This document shows positions 10,703-19,199 of a stretch of DNA of 53,766 bases, in pieces. The DNA comes from Actinomycetes bacterium (GTDB lineage Bacteria; Actinomycetota; CALGFH01). The notes under the pieces were generated by a model that saw only the letters and a list, made by a program, of their open reading frames with translations, was not told the DNA's origin and did not search any database. Position 1 is the stretch's first letter. Each line of letters begins with the position of its first letter. A program made the position numbers and the translations under genes. The stretch spans positions 1 through 53,766 of the forward strand of contig DASYUT010000197.1 of NCBI GenBank assembly GCA_036000965.1. The letters run 5' to 3'.

Positions 10703-11698
10703 GTGGAGAGCTTCAGGGCGCTCGTCGCCGAGCGGCACGACGACCGGGTCGACCGGCGGATCGACTCGCTGACCCTGGACGACCTGCCCGACGGGCAGGT
10801 CACGGTGCGGGTGGCCTGGTCGAGCGTCAACTACAAGGACGCGCTCGCGGTCAGCCCCAACGGGCGGGTGGCCAGGATCTCGCCGCTCGTGCCAGGCATC
10901 GACCTGGCCGGGGAGGTGGTCGCCAGCGACGCGCCCGAGCTGGGCCCGGGGGACCGGGTCCTCGCCCACGGCTACGACCTCGGCGTGAGCCACCACGGCG
11001 GCTTCGCCGAGTACGCCCGGGTCCCGGCCGACTGGGTCGTGCCCCTCCCGGACGGCCTCAGCCTGCGCCAGGCGATGGCGCTGGGCACCGCCGGGTACAC
11101 CGCCGCGCTGTCGGTGCAGACCCTCGAGGAACACGGCCTGGATCCGGGCGACGGGCCGGTCCTGGTGCTCGGCGCCAGCGGCGGGGTGGGGTCCACCGCG
11201 GTCGGCATCCTCGCCCAGCGCGGCTACCAGGTGGCGGCGAGCACCGGCAAGGCCGACCAGGAGGCGTTCCTGCGCGACCTGGGCGCCGACGAGGTCCTGC
11301 CGCGCGAGGCTACCTCGGGCGAGAGCGGCAAGCCGCTCGAGTCGGCCCGCTGGGCCGGCTGCGTGGACCCGGTGGGCGGCGCCGGCCTGGCCTACGCCCT
11401 GCGCACCCTGCGCCAGGGCGCGGCGGTGGCCACGAGCGGCAACACCGGCGGCGTCGAGCTGCGCACCACCGTCCTGCCCTTCATCCTGCGCGGCGTGGCG
11501 CTGCTCGGGATCGACTCGGTGCACACCCCGATCGAGGGGCGCCGCCGGGTCTGGGAGCGCCTGGCCGGCGACCTGCGGCCGCGCGGGCTCGACGAGTCGA
11601 TCACCCGCGAGGTCCCCCTCGACCAGGTCGACGCCGTGCTCGACGAGGTGCTGGCCGGCAGGGGCCGCGGCCGCACCGTGGTGCGGGTCGGCGGGTGA
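10703..11698 (+). CDS. YhdH/AcuI-type acrylyl-CoA reductase-like oxidoreductase
   Basis: A 331-residue zinc-free medium-chain dehydrogenase/reductase: SSVNYKDALA near the N-terminus, PGIDLAGEV, the dinucleotide-binding loop LGASGGVGSTAVGIL (~residue 155) and LPFILRGVALLGIDSV near the end. That pattern marks the YhdH/AcuI branch, whose studied members reduce acrylyl-CoA to propionyl-CoA with NADPH; other quinone or enoyl substrates are possible. GTG 10703 follows AGGAGG (10691-10696) at good spacing. A perfect 22-bp tandem duplication spans its stop codon. Confidence 0.9.
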   Translation: MESFRALVAERHDDRVDRRIDSLTLDDLPDGQVTVRVAWSSVNYKDALAVSPNGRVARISPLVPGIDLAGEVVASDAPELGPGDRVLAHGYDLGVSHHGGFAEYARVPADWVVPLPDGLSLRQAMALGTAGYTAALSVQTLEEHGLDPGDGPVLVLGASGGVGSTAVGILAQRGYQVAASTGKADQEAFLRDLGADEVLPREATSGESGKPLESARWAGCVDPVGGAGLAYALRTLRQGAAVATSGNTGGVELRTTVLPFILRGVALLGIDSVHTPIEGRRRVWERLAGDLRPRGLDESITREVPLDQVDAVLDEVLAGRGRGRTVVRVGG

Positions 11699-11723
11699 CA
11701 GGGTGCGGGTCGGCGGGTGACAG
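11680..11723. repeat. 22-bp perfect tandem duplication across a stop codon
   Basis: Two adjacent identical 22-bp copies (11680-11701 and 11702-11723, starting GGTGCGGGTCGGCGGG). The first copy contains the TGA of the upstream oxidoreductase gene; the second is noncoding. Confidence 0.95.
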
Positions 11724-11853
11724 CTGCCGGTACGGTCCGGAACGGGTCGTGATGCATAGGCCGGAACCAGCGGGTTCGTCACATCGGCGGCTGATGTTGT
11801 AGAAGAAGCGATCCTCGTACCTCTGCGCATCGCCATGATGGGGGAGTCGCTTC

Positions 11854-13098
11854 GTGACCGCTGGACCCATGCCGTCCTTGACCGCCGACGCCGCCGACCA
11901 GTGGCTGCTGCGGTTCAGATCGACCCTGGTCGCCATCCTCGGGGCCATCGTGGCCGGCATCGCGTGCCTGGCCTTCTACACGAGCTTCGAGGCCATCCGG
12001 GCGTATGCCACGCGCTCGGCCGGGATCGCGCCCGAGCACGGCTGGGCGATCCCGCTCCTGGTCGACTCGTTCATCATCGTGGCGACCGGCGCCGACCTGT
12101 GGTTCGTCACCACCGCCAGGCAGCGCAAGTGGTGGGAGATCATCTGGCCGAAGCTGCTGCTGTTCGGCGCCGCCCTGGTCAGCTTCATCCTCAACGTCGC
12201 CCACGCCGACCACAACTGGGCCGCCCGGGGCGTCGCGGCCATCCCCCCGGCCGCCCTGGTGCTCGGCGTGGAGCTGCTCATGATGGTCTTGCGCCGCGCC
12301 ACCGCCCTGCGCGCCATGCGCCTGCACGAGGAGGCCATGGAGTTCCAGGCCGCGCTGGCCGGGCAGCTCGCGGTCGCCCAGGCGCCTGCGCCGGCGCCGG
12401 CCGCCCTCGAGGCTGGCGGTCCCGCGCCGGCCCCCCCTGAGGAGCACATCGCGGCCAGCATCGAGCGGGACGTCCAGCCGTCCGCGCCCCACACCGCCCC
12501 GCCCGACACCGCCCCCGCCGGCGCCAGCCCGGCCGGGTCGGCCAGCCCGCGGCGGCTCGAGCGCCCGAGCGAGATCCGCCGGCGGGCGACCCTGGTGGTC
12601 GACGCGGGCAGCGAGCTGGCCCCGCGCACGGCCGCACCGCTGGCCTCGGTCGGCTCGCCCCTGGGCGAGGTGCGCCCGAGCGCGACCAGGCGGAACGCCA
12701 GCCGGGTCCCGGCCCCGTACCTGGAGGCGTCGCGCATCATCGACGAGCGCGAGGATGCCGCCACGCTCACGCCGGAGGGCCTGGTCGAGGCGCTGGCCGC
12801 CGAGGGCGTCGTCGTCGACCTGCGCACCGCCCGCGGCCTGCTCCGGGAGCTCCGCCCGGCCGTGACCGCGCTGCAGTCGCTGCAGCGGCCCAGCAGGGTC
12901 AGCCCGAGCGGCGCGAGCAGCCCGGCCTCGACCCATCCGGCCGGTACCGCCAATGCCGCGCCGGCCCAGCCCGGCAAGGGCACCGGCAAGGCCGCGCCCG
13001 CGGAGGCCAGCCGCGACCGGGCCGAGGGCAACGGCGGCCAGGGCAACGGCGGCCGGCCCATCGGGCTCGTGCAGGCCCCCAAGGGCTCGACCCGCTGA
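11854..13098 (+). CDS. DUF2637 (SpdB-like) membrane protein
   Basis: A 414-residue protein with four predicted membrane helices in the first ~150 residues (e.g. LVAILGAIVAGIACLAFY, LLVDSFIIVATGADLWFV, KLLLFGAALVSFILNV, AALVLGVELLMMVL), the pattern of DUF2637. A long proline/alanine-rich linker follows, then a short helical unit around LTPEGLVEALAAEGVVVD and RTARGLLRELRP resembling a winged-helix fragment, then a glycine-rich tail. DUF2637 proteins are typical of actinomycete conjugative plasmids and integrated elements (spread protein SpdB), yet no rep, tra or int gene is nearby. GTG 11854 has GGGGGAG upstream; ATG 11869 is an alternative. Confidence 0.8.
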   Translation: MTAGPMPSLTADAADQWLLRFRSTLVAILGAIVAGIACLAFYTSFEAIRAYATRSAGIAPEHGWAIPLLVDSFIIVATGADLWFVTTARQRKWWEIIWPKLLLFGAALVSFILNVAHADHNWAARGVAAIPPAALVLGVELLMMVLRRATALRAMRLHEEAMEFQAALAGQLAVAQAPAPAPAALEAGGPAPAPPEEHIAASIERDVQPSAPHTAPPDTAPAGASPAGSASPRRLERPSEIRRRATLVVDAGSELAPRTAAPLASVGSPLGEVRPSATRRNASRVPAPYLEASRIIDEREDAATLTPEGLVEALAAEGVVVDLRTARGLLRELRPAVTALQSLQRPSRVSPSGASSPASTHPAGTANAAPAQPGKGTGKAAPAEASRDRAEGNGGQGNGGRPIGLVQAPKGSTR

Positions 13099-13101
13099 CC
13101 G

Positions 13102-13129
13102 GGTGGCGGGCCCCCGGCGGCCCGCCACC
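13102..13129 (+). terminator. Hairpin after the DUF2637 gene
   Basis: An 11-bp perfect stem, GGTGGCGGGCC (13102-13112) with GGCCCGCCACC (13119-13129), and a 6-nt loop, starting 3 nt after the stop codon. No T tract. Confidence 0.65.
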
Positions 13130-13261
13130 ACTCCCGCCGGGCCTTCCCGCTGGAGCCGATCGGCGGGATGATGGTGATCGCACCCGTTCCTCACGATGTC
13201 CGGGCGCCCGCGGGCCCCGCCTCCCGTGGCCCGGTGGGTGCCCGCCGAGCCGGAGGCAGGC

Positions 13262-14443
13262 ATGGACTTCCGCGACACGCCCGAGGAGGCGAGCTTCCGG
13301 GCGACGCTGCGCGACTGGCTGGGGGAGAACCTGCCCGCCGGCTGGGCCGAGCGTGACCCCAAGGCCGGCCGCAGCGACGAGGCCGAGGCCCGGGCCTGGA
13401 GCCGCAAGCTCTACGAGGCCGGCTACGCCGGGCTGACCTGGCCGAAGCGGTACGGCGGCGGGGGTGCTCCCTACACCTTCCAGGCCATCCTGCTCGAGGA
13501 GCTGGCCCGCACCGAGGCGCCCGACCACGTCAACGTGATCGGCCTGGGCATGGCCGGCCCGACGCTCATGGCCCACGGCAGCGAGGCGCAGAAGGCGCGC
13601 CACCTCGAGCCGATCCTGTCCACCGAGCAGATCTTCTGCCAGGGGTTCTCCGAGCCAGGGGCCGGGTCCGACCTGGCCGCGCTGCGCACCCGGGCGGTCC
13701 GCGACGGCGACGGCTTCGTCCTCGAGGGCCAGAAGGTGTGGTCGTCGTTCGCGCACATCGCCGACTGGTGCATCCTGCTCGCCCGCACCAACCCCGAGGC
13801 GGCAAAGCACCGCGGCCTCACCTTCTTCCTCGTCGACATGCACGCGCCCGGCGTGGAGGTGCGGCCCCTGCGCCAGCTCACCGGGGACCCTGAGTTCAAC
13901 GAGATCTTCCTGACCGGCGTGCGGGTCCCGGCCGAGCAGGTCGTCGGCGAGGTCGACGGCGGCTGGGCGGTGGCCATGACCACACTGCTCCACGAGCGGG
14001 GCACGCTCGGCTTCGCCCTCACCACGCGGCTGGAGGTGCTGCTGCGCAGGCTCGTCACCCTCGCCCGCATCCCGGACGGGTCCGGGCGCCGGCCGGCCGA
14101 CGACCCGCTGGTGCGCGACCGCATCGCCCGCCAGTGGGTGGAGCTGCAGGGCCTGCGCTTCACCAACTACCGGGCCCTCACCAGCCTGGTCCGCACCGGC
14201 GTCCCTGGCCCCGAGGGGTCGGTGGCCAAGCTGCACTGGTCGGAGTCGAACCAGCGGCTCACCAAGCTCGCCCTCGAGCTGCTCGGCCCCGACGCCCAGC
14301 TCGACGGGGACGGCGCCGTGTGGAACGGCTACTGGCAGTACCAGCAGCTCCGCAGCCGGGGCAACACCATCGAGGCGGGGACCTCCGAGGTCCTGCGCAA
14401 CATCATCGCGGAGCGGGTCGTGGGCCTGCCCCGCAGCCGCTAG
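13262..14443 (+). CDS. Acyl-CoA dehydrogenase, first subunit of a pair
   Basis: A 393-residue FadE-type flavoprotein: N-terminal PEEASFRATLRDWL, WPKRYGGGGAP, the FAD/substrate motif CQGFSEPGAGSDLAALRTRA, the beta-domain WSSFAHIADWCILLART and the C-terminal TIEAGTSEVLRNIIAERV. It would oxidise an acyl-CoA to the 2-enoyl-CoA and pass electrons to ETF. ATG 13262 follows GGAGG (13252-13256). A second acyl-CoA dehydrogenase starts 11 nt downstream. Such tandem pairs in mycobacteria form alpha2beta2 enzymes acting on steroid side chains; the pairing here is seen, the substrate inferred. Confidence 0.92.
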   Translation: MDFRDTPEEASFRATLRDWLGENLPAGWAERDPKAGRSDEAEARAWSRKLYEAGYAGLTWPKRYGGGGAPYTFQAILLEELARTEAPDHVNVIGLGMAGPTLMAHGSEAQKARHLEPILSTEQIFCQGFSEPGAGSDLAALRTRAVRDGDGFVLEGQKVWSSFAHIADWCILLARTNPEAAKHRGLTFFLVDMHAPGVEVRPLRQLTGDPEFNEIFLTGVRVPAEQVVGEVDGGWAVAMTTLLHERGTLGFALTTRLEVLLRRLVTLARIPDGSGRRPADDPLVRDRIARQWVELQGLRFTNYRALTSLVRTGVPGPEGSVAKLHWSESNQRLTKLALELLGPDAQLDGDGAVWNGYWQYQQLRSRGNTIEAGTSEVLRNIIAERVVGLPRSR

Positions 14444-14454
14444 GGGGACGCCGG

Positions 14455-15711
14455 ATGGACTTCGCCTTCTCCGAGGAGCAGGAGATGCTGAGGGAGTCGG
14501 CGCGCGACTTCCTCGCCACGCGGCACCCGCTCGAGCGGGTGGCCGAGCTCGCCGACGGCGAGCCGGGCTGGGACCCCTCGTCGTGGGGGCGGCTCGCCAG
14601 CCTGGGCTGGCTCGGCCTTTCGGTGGCCGAGGACCACGGTGGCGCCGGCGCGAGCCTGGTCGACGAGGCGGTGCTGTTCGAGGAGACCGGGCGCGCCCTG
14701 TACCCGGGGCCGTTCCTGGCCACGGTCGGGCTCGCCCTGCCCGCGCTGGAGGCCGCCGCCAAGACCGTCCCTGACGCGCTCGCGGCCGTGCTCGCCGGAG
14801 AGCGCTCGGCCACCCTGGCCTGGGCGGAGCCGGGCGGGCCGCGGACCATCGCCGAGAGCGGCTCGGCGGCCTGCACGGCCGCCCAGGACGGCGACGGGTG
14901 GCACCTGACCGGGACCAAGCGGCTGGTGCCCGACGTGGCGATCGCCGGCGTCGCGGTGGTGGTCGCCCGGGCCGGCGCGGCCGGCGGCCAGCACAGGGGG
15001 GCCGCCGACGCCGGGGACCGCGGCCAGCCGCGGGAGCCCGCCGGCGCCACGGACCGCGACCAGCCGCAGGAGCGGGCCGCCGCCGACGCCGACCGCGACC
15101 AGAACGGGGGGGCTGGCCTGTGGCTGGTCGACCTGACCGACGGGCGGGCCGTGGTGGTGCCCCGCTCGACCGTGGACACCACGCGCCGGCTCGGCGACCT
15201 CGTGCTCGACGCCACGCCCGCGGCCCTGCTCGTCACGCCCGGCGAGGCGGCCCCGGTGCTCGCTGCGACCCGCCTGCGCGCCCTGGCCGCGGTCGCCTGC
15301 GAGGCGGTCGGGGTGGCCGAGCGGGCCCGCCGCTTTGCCACCGAGCACGCCGGCCAGCGCGAGCAGTTCGGCCGCCCCATCGGGTCCTACCAGGCCGTGT
15401 CGCACCGCATCGCCGACGCCTACGTCGCCACCGAGCTGGCCCGCTCCCTCGCCTACTGGGCGGCCTGGTGCGTGGCCAGCGACGACGAGCAGGCGCCGGT
15501 CGCCTGCGCCGCGGCCAAGTCCGCCGCCGGGGAGGCCGCCGTGCTGGCCGCCGAGACCGCCATCCAGTGCATGGGCGGCATCGGCTTCACCTGGGACCAC
15601 CCGCTGCACCGCCTCTACAAGCGAGCCCAGTGGATCGACGCGTTCGAGGGCCACGGCGCCGTCCACCGGGGAGAGCTGGCCGCCGCCCTGCTCGACGGCC
15701 CTCCTGCTTGA
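14455..15711 (+). CDS. Acyl-CoA dehydrogenase, second subunit of the pair
   Basis: A 418-residue partner of the preceding gene: N-terminal FAFSEEQEMLRESARDFL, LGWLGLSVAEDHGGAG, and C-terminal FGRPIGSYQAVSHRIADAYV with QCMGGIGFTWDHPLHRLYKR. It lacks the GTSE motif of the partner, as usual for the beta-type subunit of heteromeric enzymes. Residues ~180-225, in the beta domain, hold a hydrophilic insertion made of repeated aspartate/arginine/glutamine units (DRGQPRE, DRDQPQE, DRDQNGG). GGGGGAC precedes ATG 14455; the 11-nt gap implies one transcript. Confidence 0.9.
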   Translation: MDFAFSEEQEMLRESARDFLATRHPLERVAELADGEPGWDPSSWGRLASLGWLGLSVAEDHGGAGASLVDEAVLFEETGRALYPGPFLATVGLALPALEAAAKTVPDALAAVLAGERSATLAWAEPGGPRTIAESGSAACTAAQDGDGWHLTGTKRLVPDVAIAGVAVVVARAGAAGGQHRGAADAGDRGQPREPAGATDRDQPQERAAADADRDQNGGAGLWLVDLTDGRAVVVPRSTVDTTRRLGDLVLDATPAALLVTPGEAAPVLAATRLRALAAVACEAVGVAERARRFATEHAGQREQFGRPIGSYQAVSHRIADAYVATELARSLAYWAAWCVASDDEQAPVACAAAKSAAGEAAVLAAETAIQCMGGIGFTWDHPLHRLYKRAQWIDAFEGHGAVHRGELAAALLDGPPA

Positions 15712-15772
15712 CAGCCGCGCCGGTGGCAGCGAGCGTACGCGGCACCTAGTCGCCCGACGGAAGGGACCTTCG

Positions 15773-15988
15773 ATGGCGGAAAGCGTCTATACCTTCACCG
15801 AGCTCGTCGGAACCAGCTCCGAGTCCTGGGAGCGGGCCGCGACCGCAGCCGTGGAGACCGCGGCCAAGTCGCTCAGGGACCTGCGCGTGGCCGAGATCGT
15901 CAAGTTCGACATGGTGCTCGAGAACGGCCAGGTGCGCGCCTACCGGGCCAGGGTGAAGATCTCCTTCAAGTACGAGGCCAAGGGCTAG
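15773..15988 (+). CDS. Dodecin
   Basis: A 71-residue protein matching the dodecin family (usual length ~65-75): beta1 with VYTFTELVGTS, a helix WERAATAAVETAAKSLRDL, then strands ending QVRAYRARVKISFKYE. Dodecins assemble as hollow dodecamers that bind flavin and, in actinobacteria, coenzyme A, acting as a store or buffer. That fits a setting of FAD-dependent acyl-CoA dehydrogenases and an acyl-CoA synthetase. ATG 15773 follows GGAAGGGA. The stop codon lies inside a short tandem duplication. Confidence 0.93.
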   Translation: MAESVYTFTELVGTSSESWERAATAAVETAAKSLRDLRVAEIVKFDMVLENGQVRAYRARVKISFKYEAKG

Positions 15989-16008
15989 CGAGCACGAGGC
16001 CAAGGGCT
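15972..16008. repeat. Tandem duplication across the dodecin stop codon
   Basis: ACGAGGCCAAGGGCT occurs at 15972-15986 and again at 15994-16008, a period of 22 bp. The TAG stop begins inside the first copy. Confidence 0.9.
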
Positions 16009-16016
16009 CGCCAAGC

Positions 16017-16035
16017 CGGGCCCGCCGGGGGCCCG
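16017..16035 (+). terminator. Hairpin after dodecin
   Basis: CGGGCCC (16017-16023) and GGGCCCG (16029-16035) form a 7-bp perfect stem with a 5-nt loop, 28 nt past the dodecin stop. Confidence 0.5.
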
Positions 16036-16276
16036 ACCGCCAGGCCTGCTCGAGCCCCCGGCCTCCCGCTCCGAACGCCTGCCCGGCCCCGGTCCCCGGC
16101 CCTGCAGGGGGCGCCTGCCCGGGCCCTCGGTCAGGGCGCCGGCTGCCACTTGGCGGCGCTGGTTCCTGGCCGGCGGCCGGGCCTCGGGGCAACACACGGG
16201 TAGCCAGGTCCTTGACCGGCCAGGAGGGGACAGGCCAGGGGCCGGGCCCTGATCGGCACGCGCCGGTGGCCGGGCC

Positions 16277-16305
16277 TTGATCGGCCCAGGAACGGATGCT
16301 CTGAT
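16277..16305 (+). promoter_or_regulatory. Candidate promoter of the acyl-CoA synthetase gene
   Basis: TTGATC (16277-16282), a 17-nt spacer and TCTGAT (16300-16305), ~36 nt before the ATG. The -35 lies within the second GGCCGGGCC[C/T]TGATCGGC repeat. Confidence 0.4.
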
Positions 16306-16340
16306 TAGGGCGATCAGCCCCCCTCCCGGAAGAGGTCGCC

Positions 16341-18197
16341 ATGCCGACAACGGATGTCTCTGCCGTACGCGCCTCGATCGACGCCGCCATCGACGGTCGG
16401 ACGCTCTGCGACATCCTGCTCCGCAACGCCGAGGAGCGGGGCAGCGAGCCAGCGCTGGCCTGGAAGGAAGGGGATGCCTGGCGGCGGCTGTCGTGGGCCG
16501 ACTACCGGCAGCAGGTCGCCGAGGTCGCCATGGGGCTGGCGGCCCTCGGCGTCGGTCGCGGGGACTTCGTCGCCATCATGGCCCGCAACCGGCCCGAGCA
16601 CCTGATCGCCGACCTCGGCGCCGTCCACGCCGGCGCCACCCCGGTGTCGCTGTACAACACGCTCGCCCCCGAGCAGGTCGCCTACATCGTGGCCCACTGC
16701 GAGGCGAAGGTGGCCGTCGTCGAGGACAAGGGCTTCCTCGAGCGCTTCGAGAAGGTGCGCGACCAGCTCCCCAGCCTCGAGCGGGTCGTGCTCGTGGCCG
16801 ACGGCGCCGCCGACAACGACTGGGTGCTCTCCTGGGAGCGCCTGCGGGCGATCGGCCGGGACGCCCTGGCCGCCGACCGGGATGTGTTCGAGGCGAGCTG
16901 GAAGCAGGTCAAGCCGGAGGACCCGGCCACGCTGATCTACACGTCGGGCACGACCGGCCCGCCCAAGGGCGTCGTCATCACCCACCGCAACGCGCTGTGG
17001 ACGGCCGCGTCGGTGGAGCGGAACTTGGCCGAGCCGGTCGTCCCGGGCACGCCATACCTCTCCTACCTGCCGCTCGCGCACAGCTTCGAGCGGCTCACGG
17101 GGCACTACGTCTGCCTGTGGAGCGCCCAGCAGGTGCACTTCTGCCCGGAGATCCTCGAGGTCATGAAGTACCTCCCCGAGGTCCGGCCGGTCGTGTTCGT
17201 GGCCGTCCCCCGGCTCTGGGAGAAGGCCCACGCCGGCGTGGCCGCAGCGCTGGCCGCCGAGCCCGACGAGCGCAGGCGCAAGCTCGTCGCCCGCGCCCTC
17301 GAGGTCGGCCGCAAGGCCGTCCGCCTCGAGCAGGAAGGCAAGCCCGTGCCCGCCGGCCTGCGGCTGCAGCGCGCCCTGTTCGACCGTCTGGTGTTCGCCA
17401 AGATCCGCGCCAAGCTCGGCCTGGACAACTGCCGCGCGGCGGTCAGCGGGGCCGCGCCCATCTCCGGCGAGGTCCTCGAGTTCTTCCTGGCCCTCGGCCT
17501 GCCCATCGCCGAGGGGTACGGGCTGACCGAGAACACCGCCGGCGCCACCCTCAACCCAGTCGGCCAGACCAGGGTCGGCACGGTCGGCAGGCCCCTGCCC
17601 GGCGTCGAGATCCGCCTGGCCGACGACGGCGAGATCCTGATCCGCGGCGGCAACGTGACCGCCGGCTACTACAAGGAAAAGGACAAGACCGCCGAGACCT
17701 TCGACGCCGACGGCTGGCTGCACACCGGCGACGTCGGCAGCATCGACCCCGACGGCTTCATCCGGGTCGTGGACCGCAAGAAGGAGCTGATCGTCACCGC
17801 CGGCGGCAAGAACATCTCGCCCGCCAACCTCGAGACCCTGCTCAAGCGCCACCCGCTGGTCGGCCAGGCCTGCGCGATCGGCGACCGCAGGCCGTTCGTG
17901 TCCGCCCTCGTCGTGCTCGACCCCGAGGTCGCGCCCGCCTGGGCCAAGCAGCACGACCTGCCCTCGGTCAGCGTCGAGTACCTCGCCAAGGACGAGCGCG
18001 TCGTGGCCGAGGTCAAGCGCGCCGTCGACGACGCCAACGAGCACGTCTCGCAGGTCGAGCAGGTCAAGAAGTTCGTCATCCTGCCGGCCGAGTGGACCCC
18101 GGCCAGCGAGGAGCTGACCCCCACCCTCAAGCTCAAGCGGCGCGTCATCCTGGAGAAGTACGCGGCTGAGATCGAGTCGATCTACAGGCCGGCCTGA
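16341..18197 (+). CDS. Long-chain fatty acyl-CoA synthetase (FadD15-like)
   Basis: A 618-residue adenylate-forming enzyme that makes acyl-CoA from fatty acid, ATP and CoA. The AMP-binding loop YTSGTTGPPKGV lies at residues 200-211; GYGLTENTAG (A5), GWLHTGDVG (A7) and VDRKKELIVTAGGKNISP (A8) follow in order. Length and the SYLPLAHSFER string match the long-chain group, including mycobacterial FadD15. ATG 16341 has GGAAGAGG upstream. The 3' end overlaps the convergent repeat-protein gene by 16 bp. With dodecin and the acyl-CoA dehydrogenases it suggests fatty-acid or isoprenoid side-chain oxidation. Confidence 0.94.
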   Translation: MPTTDVSAVRASIDAAIDGRTLCDILLRNAEERGSEPALAWKEGDAWRRLSWADYRQQVAEVAMGLAALGVGRGDFVAIMARNRPEHLIADLGAVHAGATPVSLYNTLAPEQVAYIVAHCEAKVAVVEDKGFLERFEKVRDQLPSLERVVLVADGAADNDWVLSWERLRAIGRDALAADRDVFEASWKQVKPEDPATLIYTSGTTGPPKGVVITHRNALWTAASVERNLAEPVVPGTPYLSYLPLAHSFERLTGHYVCLWSAQQVHFCPEILEVMKYLPEVRPVVFVAVPRLWEKAHAGVAAALAAEPDERRRKLVARALEVGRKAVRLEQEGKPVPAGLRLQRALFDRLVFAKIRAKLGLDNCRAAVSGAAPISGEVLEFFLALGLPIAEGYGLTENTAGATLNPVGQTRVGTVGRPLPGVEIRLADDGEILIRGGNVTAGYYKEKDKTAETFDADGWLHTGDVGSIDPDGFIRVVDRKKELIVTAGGKNISPANLETLLKRHPLVGQACAIGDRRPFVSALVVLDPEVAPAWAKQHDLPSVSVEYLAKDERVVAEVKRAVDDANEHVSQVEQVKKFVILPAEWTPASEELTPTLKLKRRVILEKYAAEIESIYRPA

Positions 18198-18934
18198 CGG
18201 TCGGGCCTGGCGGTCACGTCCGGAAACGCGTCGTAGGCGAGGACCAGGCATACCAGCCCGGCGCCGGTGTCCACCATGCGGGTGGCGCGCACGCTGCCGC
18301 CCGGGCCGACCGGCCCCTCCGCCGCGACGAGCAGCGCGGCCCCGACGAACAGCCCGGTGCGGAACCACGGGTCCCAGGTCGCGCGCACGTCGGTGACCGG
18401 CGTCGGCTGGGAGGGCAGGGAAGTGGCGAGCCGCGCCAGGTCCCGGGCGACCGCTTCGGCCGCCGGGTCGCCGGCACGCTCGTCGAAGAACCAGCCCAGC
18501 TCGGCCAGGCCCTCGTCGAGCAGCACCATGAACGCCCCGGCGGCCTGGAACCCGTTGGCCACCTTGCTCAACGTCACCGAGACCTGCCCGTACAGCCGCG
18601 CCGTCTCCAGCCGCGACAGGTTGGCCATGGTCCACTCCATGATCGGCCAGCTGTCGGAGATCCGCAGGGCAGCGAAGGCCTGGTCGGCGAGCTGGGCGCT
18701 GCGCAGCCGGGACAGGTTCGCGAACACCCGCTCAAACAGCATGGCCGGGTCGATCCGGGCCAGGTTGGCGAACACCTGGTCGTAGAGCTGCCCGGTGTCC
18801 ACCTGGTACAGGTCGGCGGTCAGCCGCTTGATCGTCGCCGTCCGGTCGGCCGCGGTGGCCCGCGGGGCGCCGCCCCCGCCGGACCGCTCGCCGCCCTGGC
18901 CGAAGGCCCTGCCGTTGAACGAGTGCACGCTCAC
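18182..18934 (-). CDS. Unrecognised protein with six 16-residue repeats
   Basis: I do not recognise the family. From GTG 18934 the product has 250 residues: a glycine-rich N-terminus, then six contiguous 16-residue units (residues 34-129) with a consensus near L-x-x-Q-V-F-A-N-L-S-R-L-x-x-A-x (for example LFERVFANLSRLRSAQ and LYDQVFANLARIDPAM). Each unit looks like one amphipathic helix. The C-terminal ~120 residues include WFRTGLFVGAALLVAAEG and GAGLVCLVLAYDAF, which might be buried or membrane-associated strands. No signal peptide. It is divergent from a phage-type amidase gene and overlaps the fadD-like stop. The Shine-Dalgarno site is weak, so the exact start is uncertain. Confidence 0.7.
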   Translation of the reverse strand: MSVHSFNGRAFGQGGERSGGGGAPRATAADRTATIKRLTADLYQVDTGQLYDQVFANLARIDPAMLFERVFANLSRLRSAQLADQAFAALRISDSWPIMEWTMANLSRLETARLYGQVSVTLSKVANGFQAAGAFMVLLDEGLAELGWFFDERAGDPAAEAVARDLARLATSLPSQPTPVTDVRATWDPWFRTGLFVGAALLVAAEGPVGPGGSVRATRMVDTGAGLVCLVLAYDAFPDVTARPDRQAGL

Positions 18935-18982
18935 GTGGGGAAGCCGCCTTTGGAGGGGCGTTGGGCCTTGTGGGCCGAGCCG

Positions 18983-19052
18983 ACGGGGGTGGCCGGAGCT
19001 CTGGGACGGGGGGGTGGGCGGAGCTATGGACGGGGGGTGGCCAGAGCTATGG
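18983..19052. repeat. Three imperfect ~24-bp tandem repeats
   Basis: Units of the form ACGGGGGGTGGCCAGAGCTATGG recur at about 18983, 19006 and 19030, with a fragment GGAGCTAT after. They fill part of the divergent gap between the repeat protein and the amidase and are followed by a short AT-rich patch (~19060-19120), the likely promoter zone. Confidence 0.75.
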
Positions 19053-19199
19053 GGGGAGCTATATGTTACCGACGCCGAACCCTGGTTCGTCAACATTGCC
19101 AACCTGAATTCCGCCCGCCCACCGGCGGCGGCAGTACCAGCACGCGTCGGGGCTGGGAATTGCGTTACCCTTGTGCGGGCAGTCGACGCGGACTGGGAC

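Larger units (their letters stand above)
15989..16340. other. Noncoding gap between dodecin and the acyl-CoA synthetase
   Basis: 352 bp with no gene. It holds the second copy of the dodecin-end repeat, a hairpin at 16017-16035, two copies of GGCCGGGCC[C/T]TGATCGGC (16240-16257 and 16268-16285, period 28) and a candidate promoter for the downstream gene. Confidence 0.65.
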
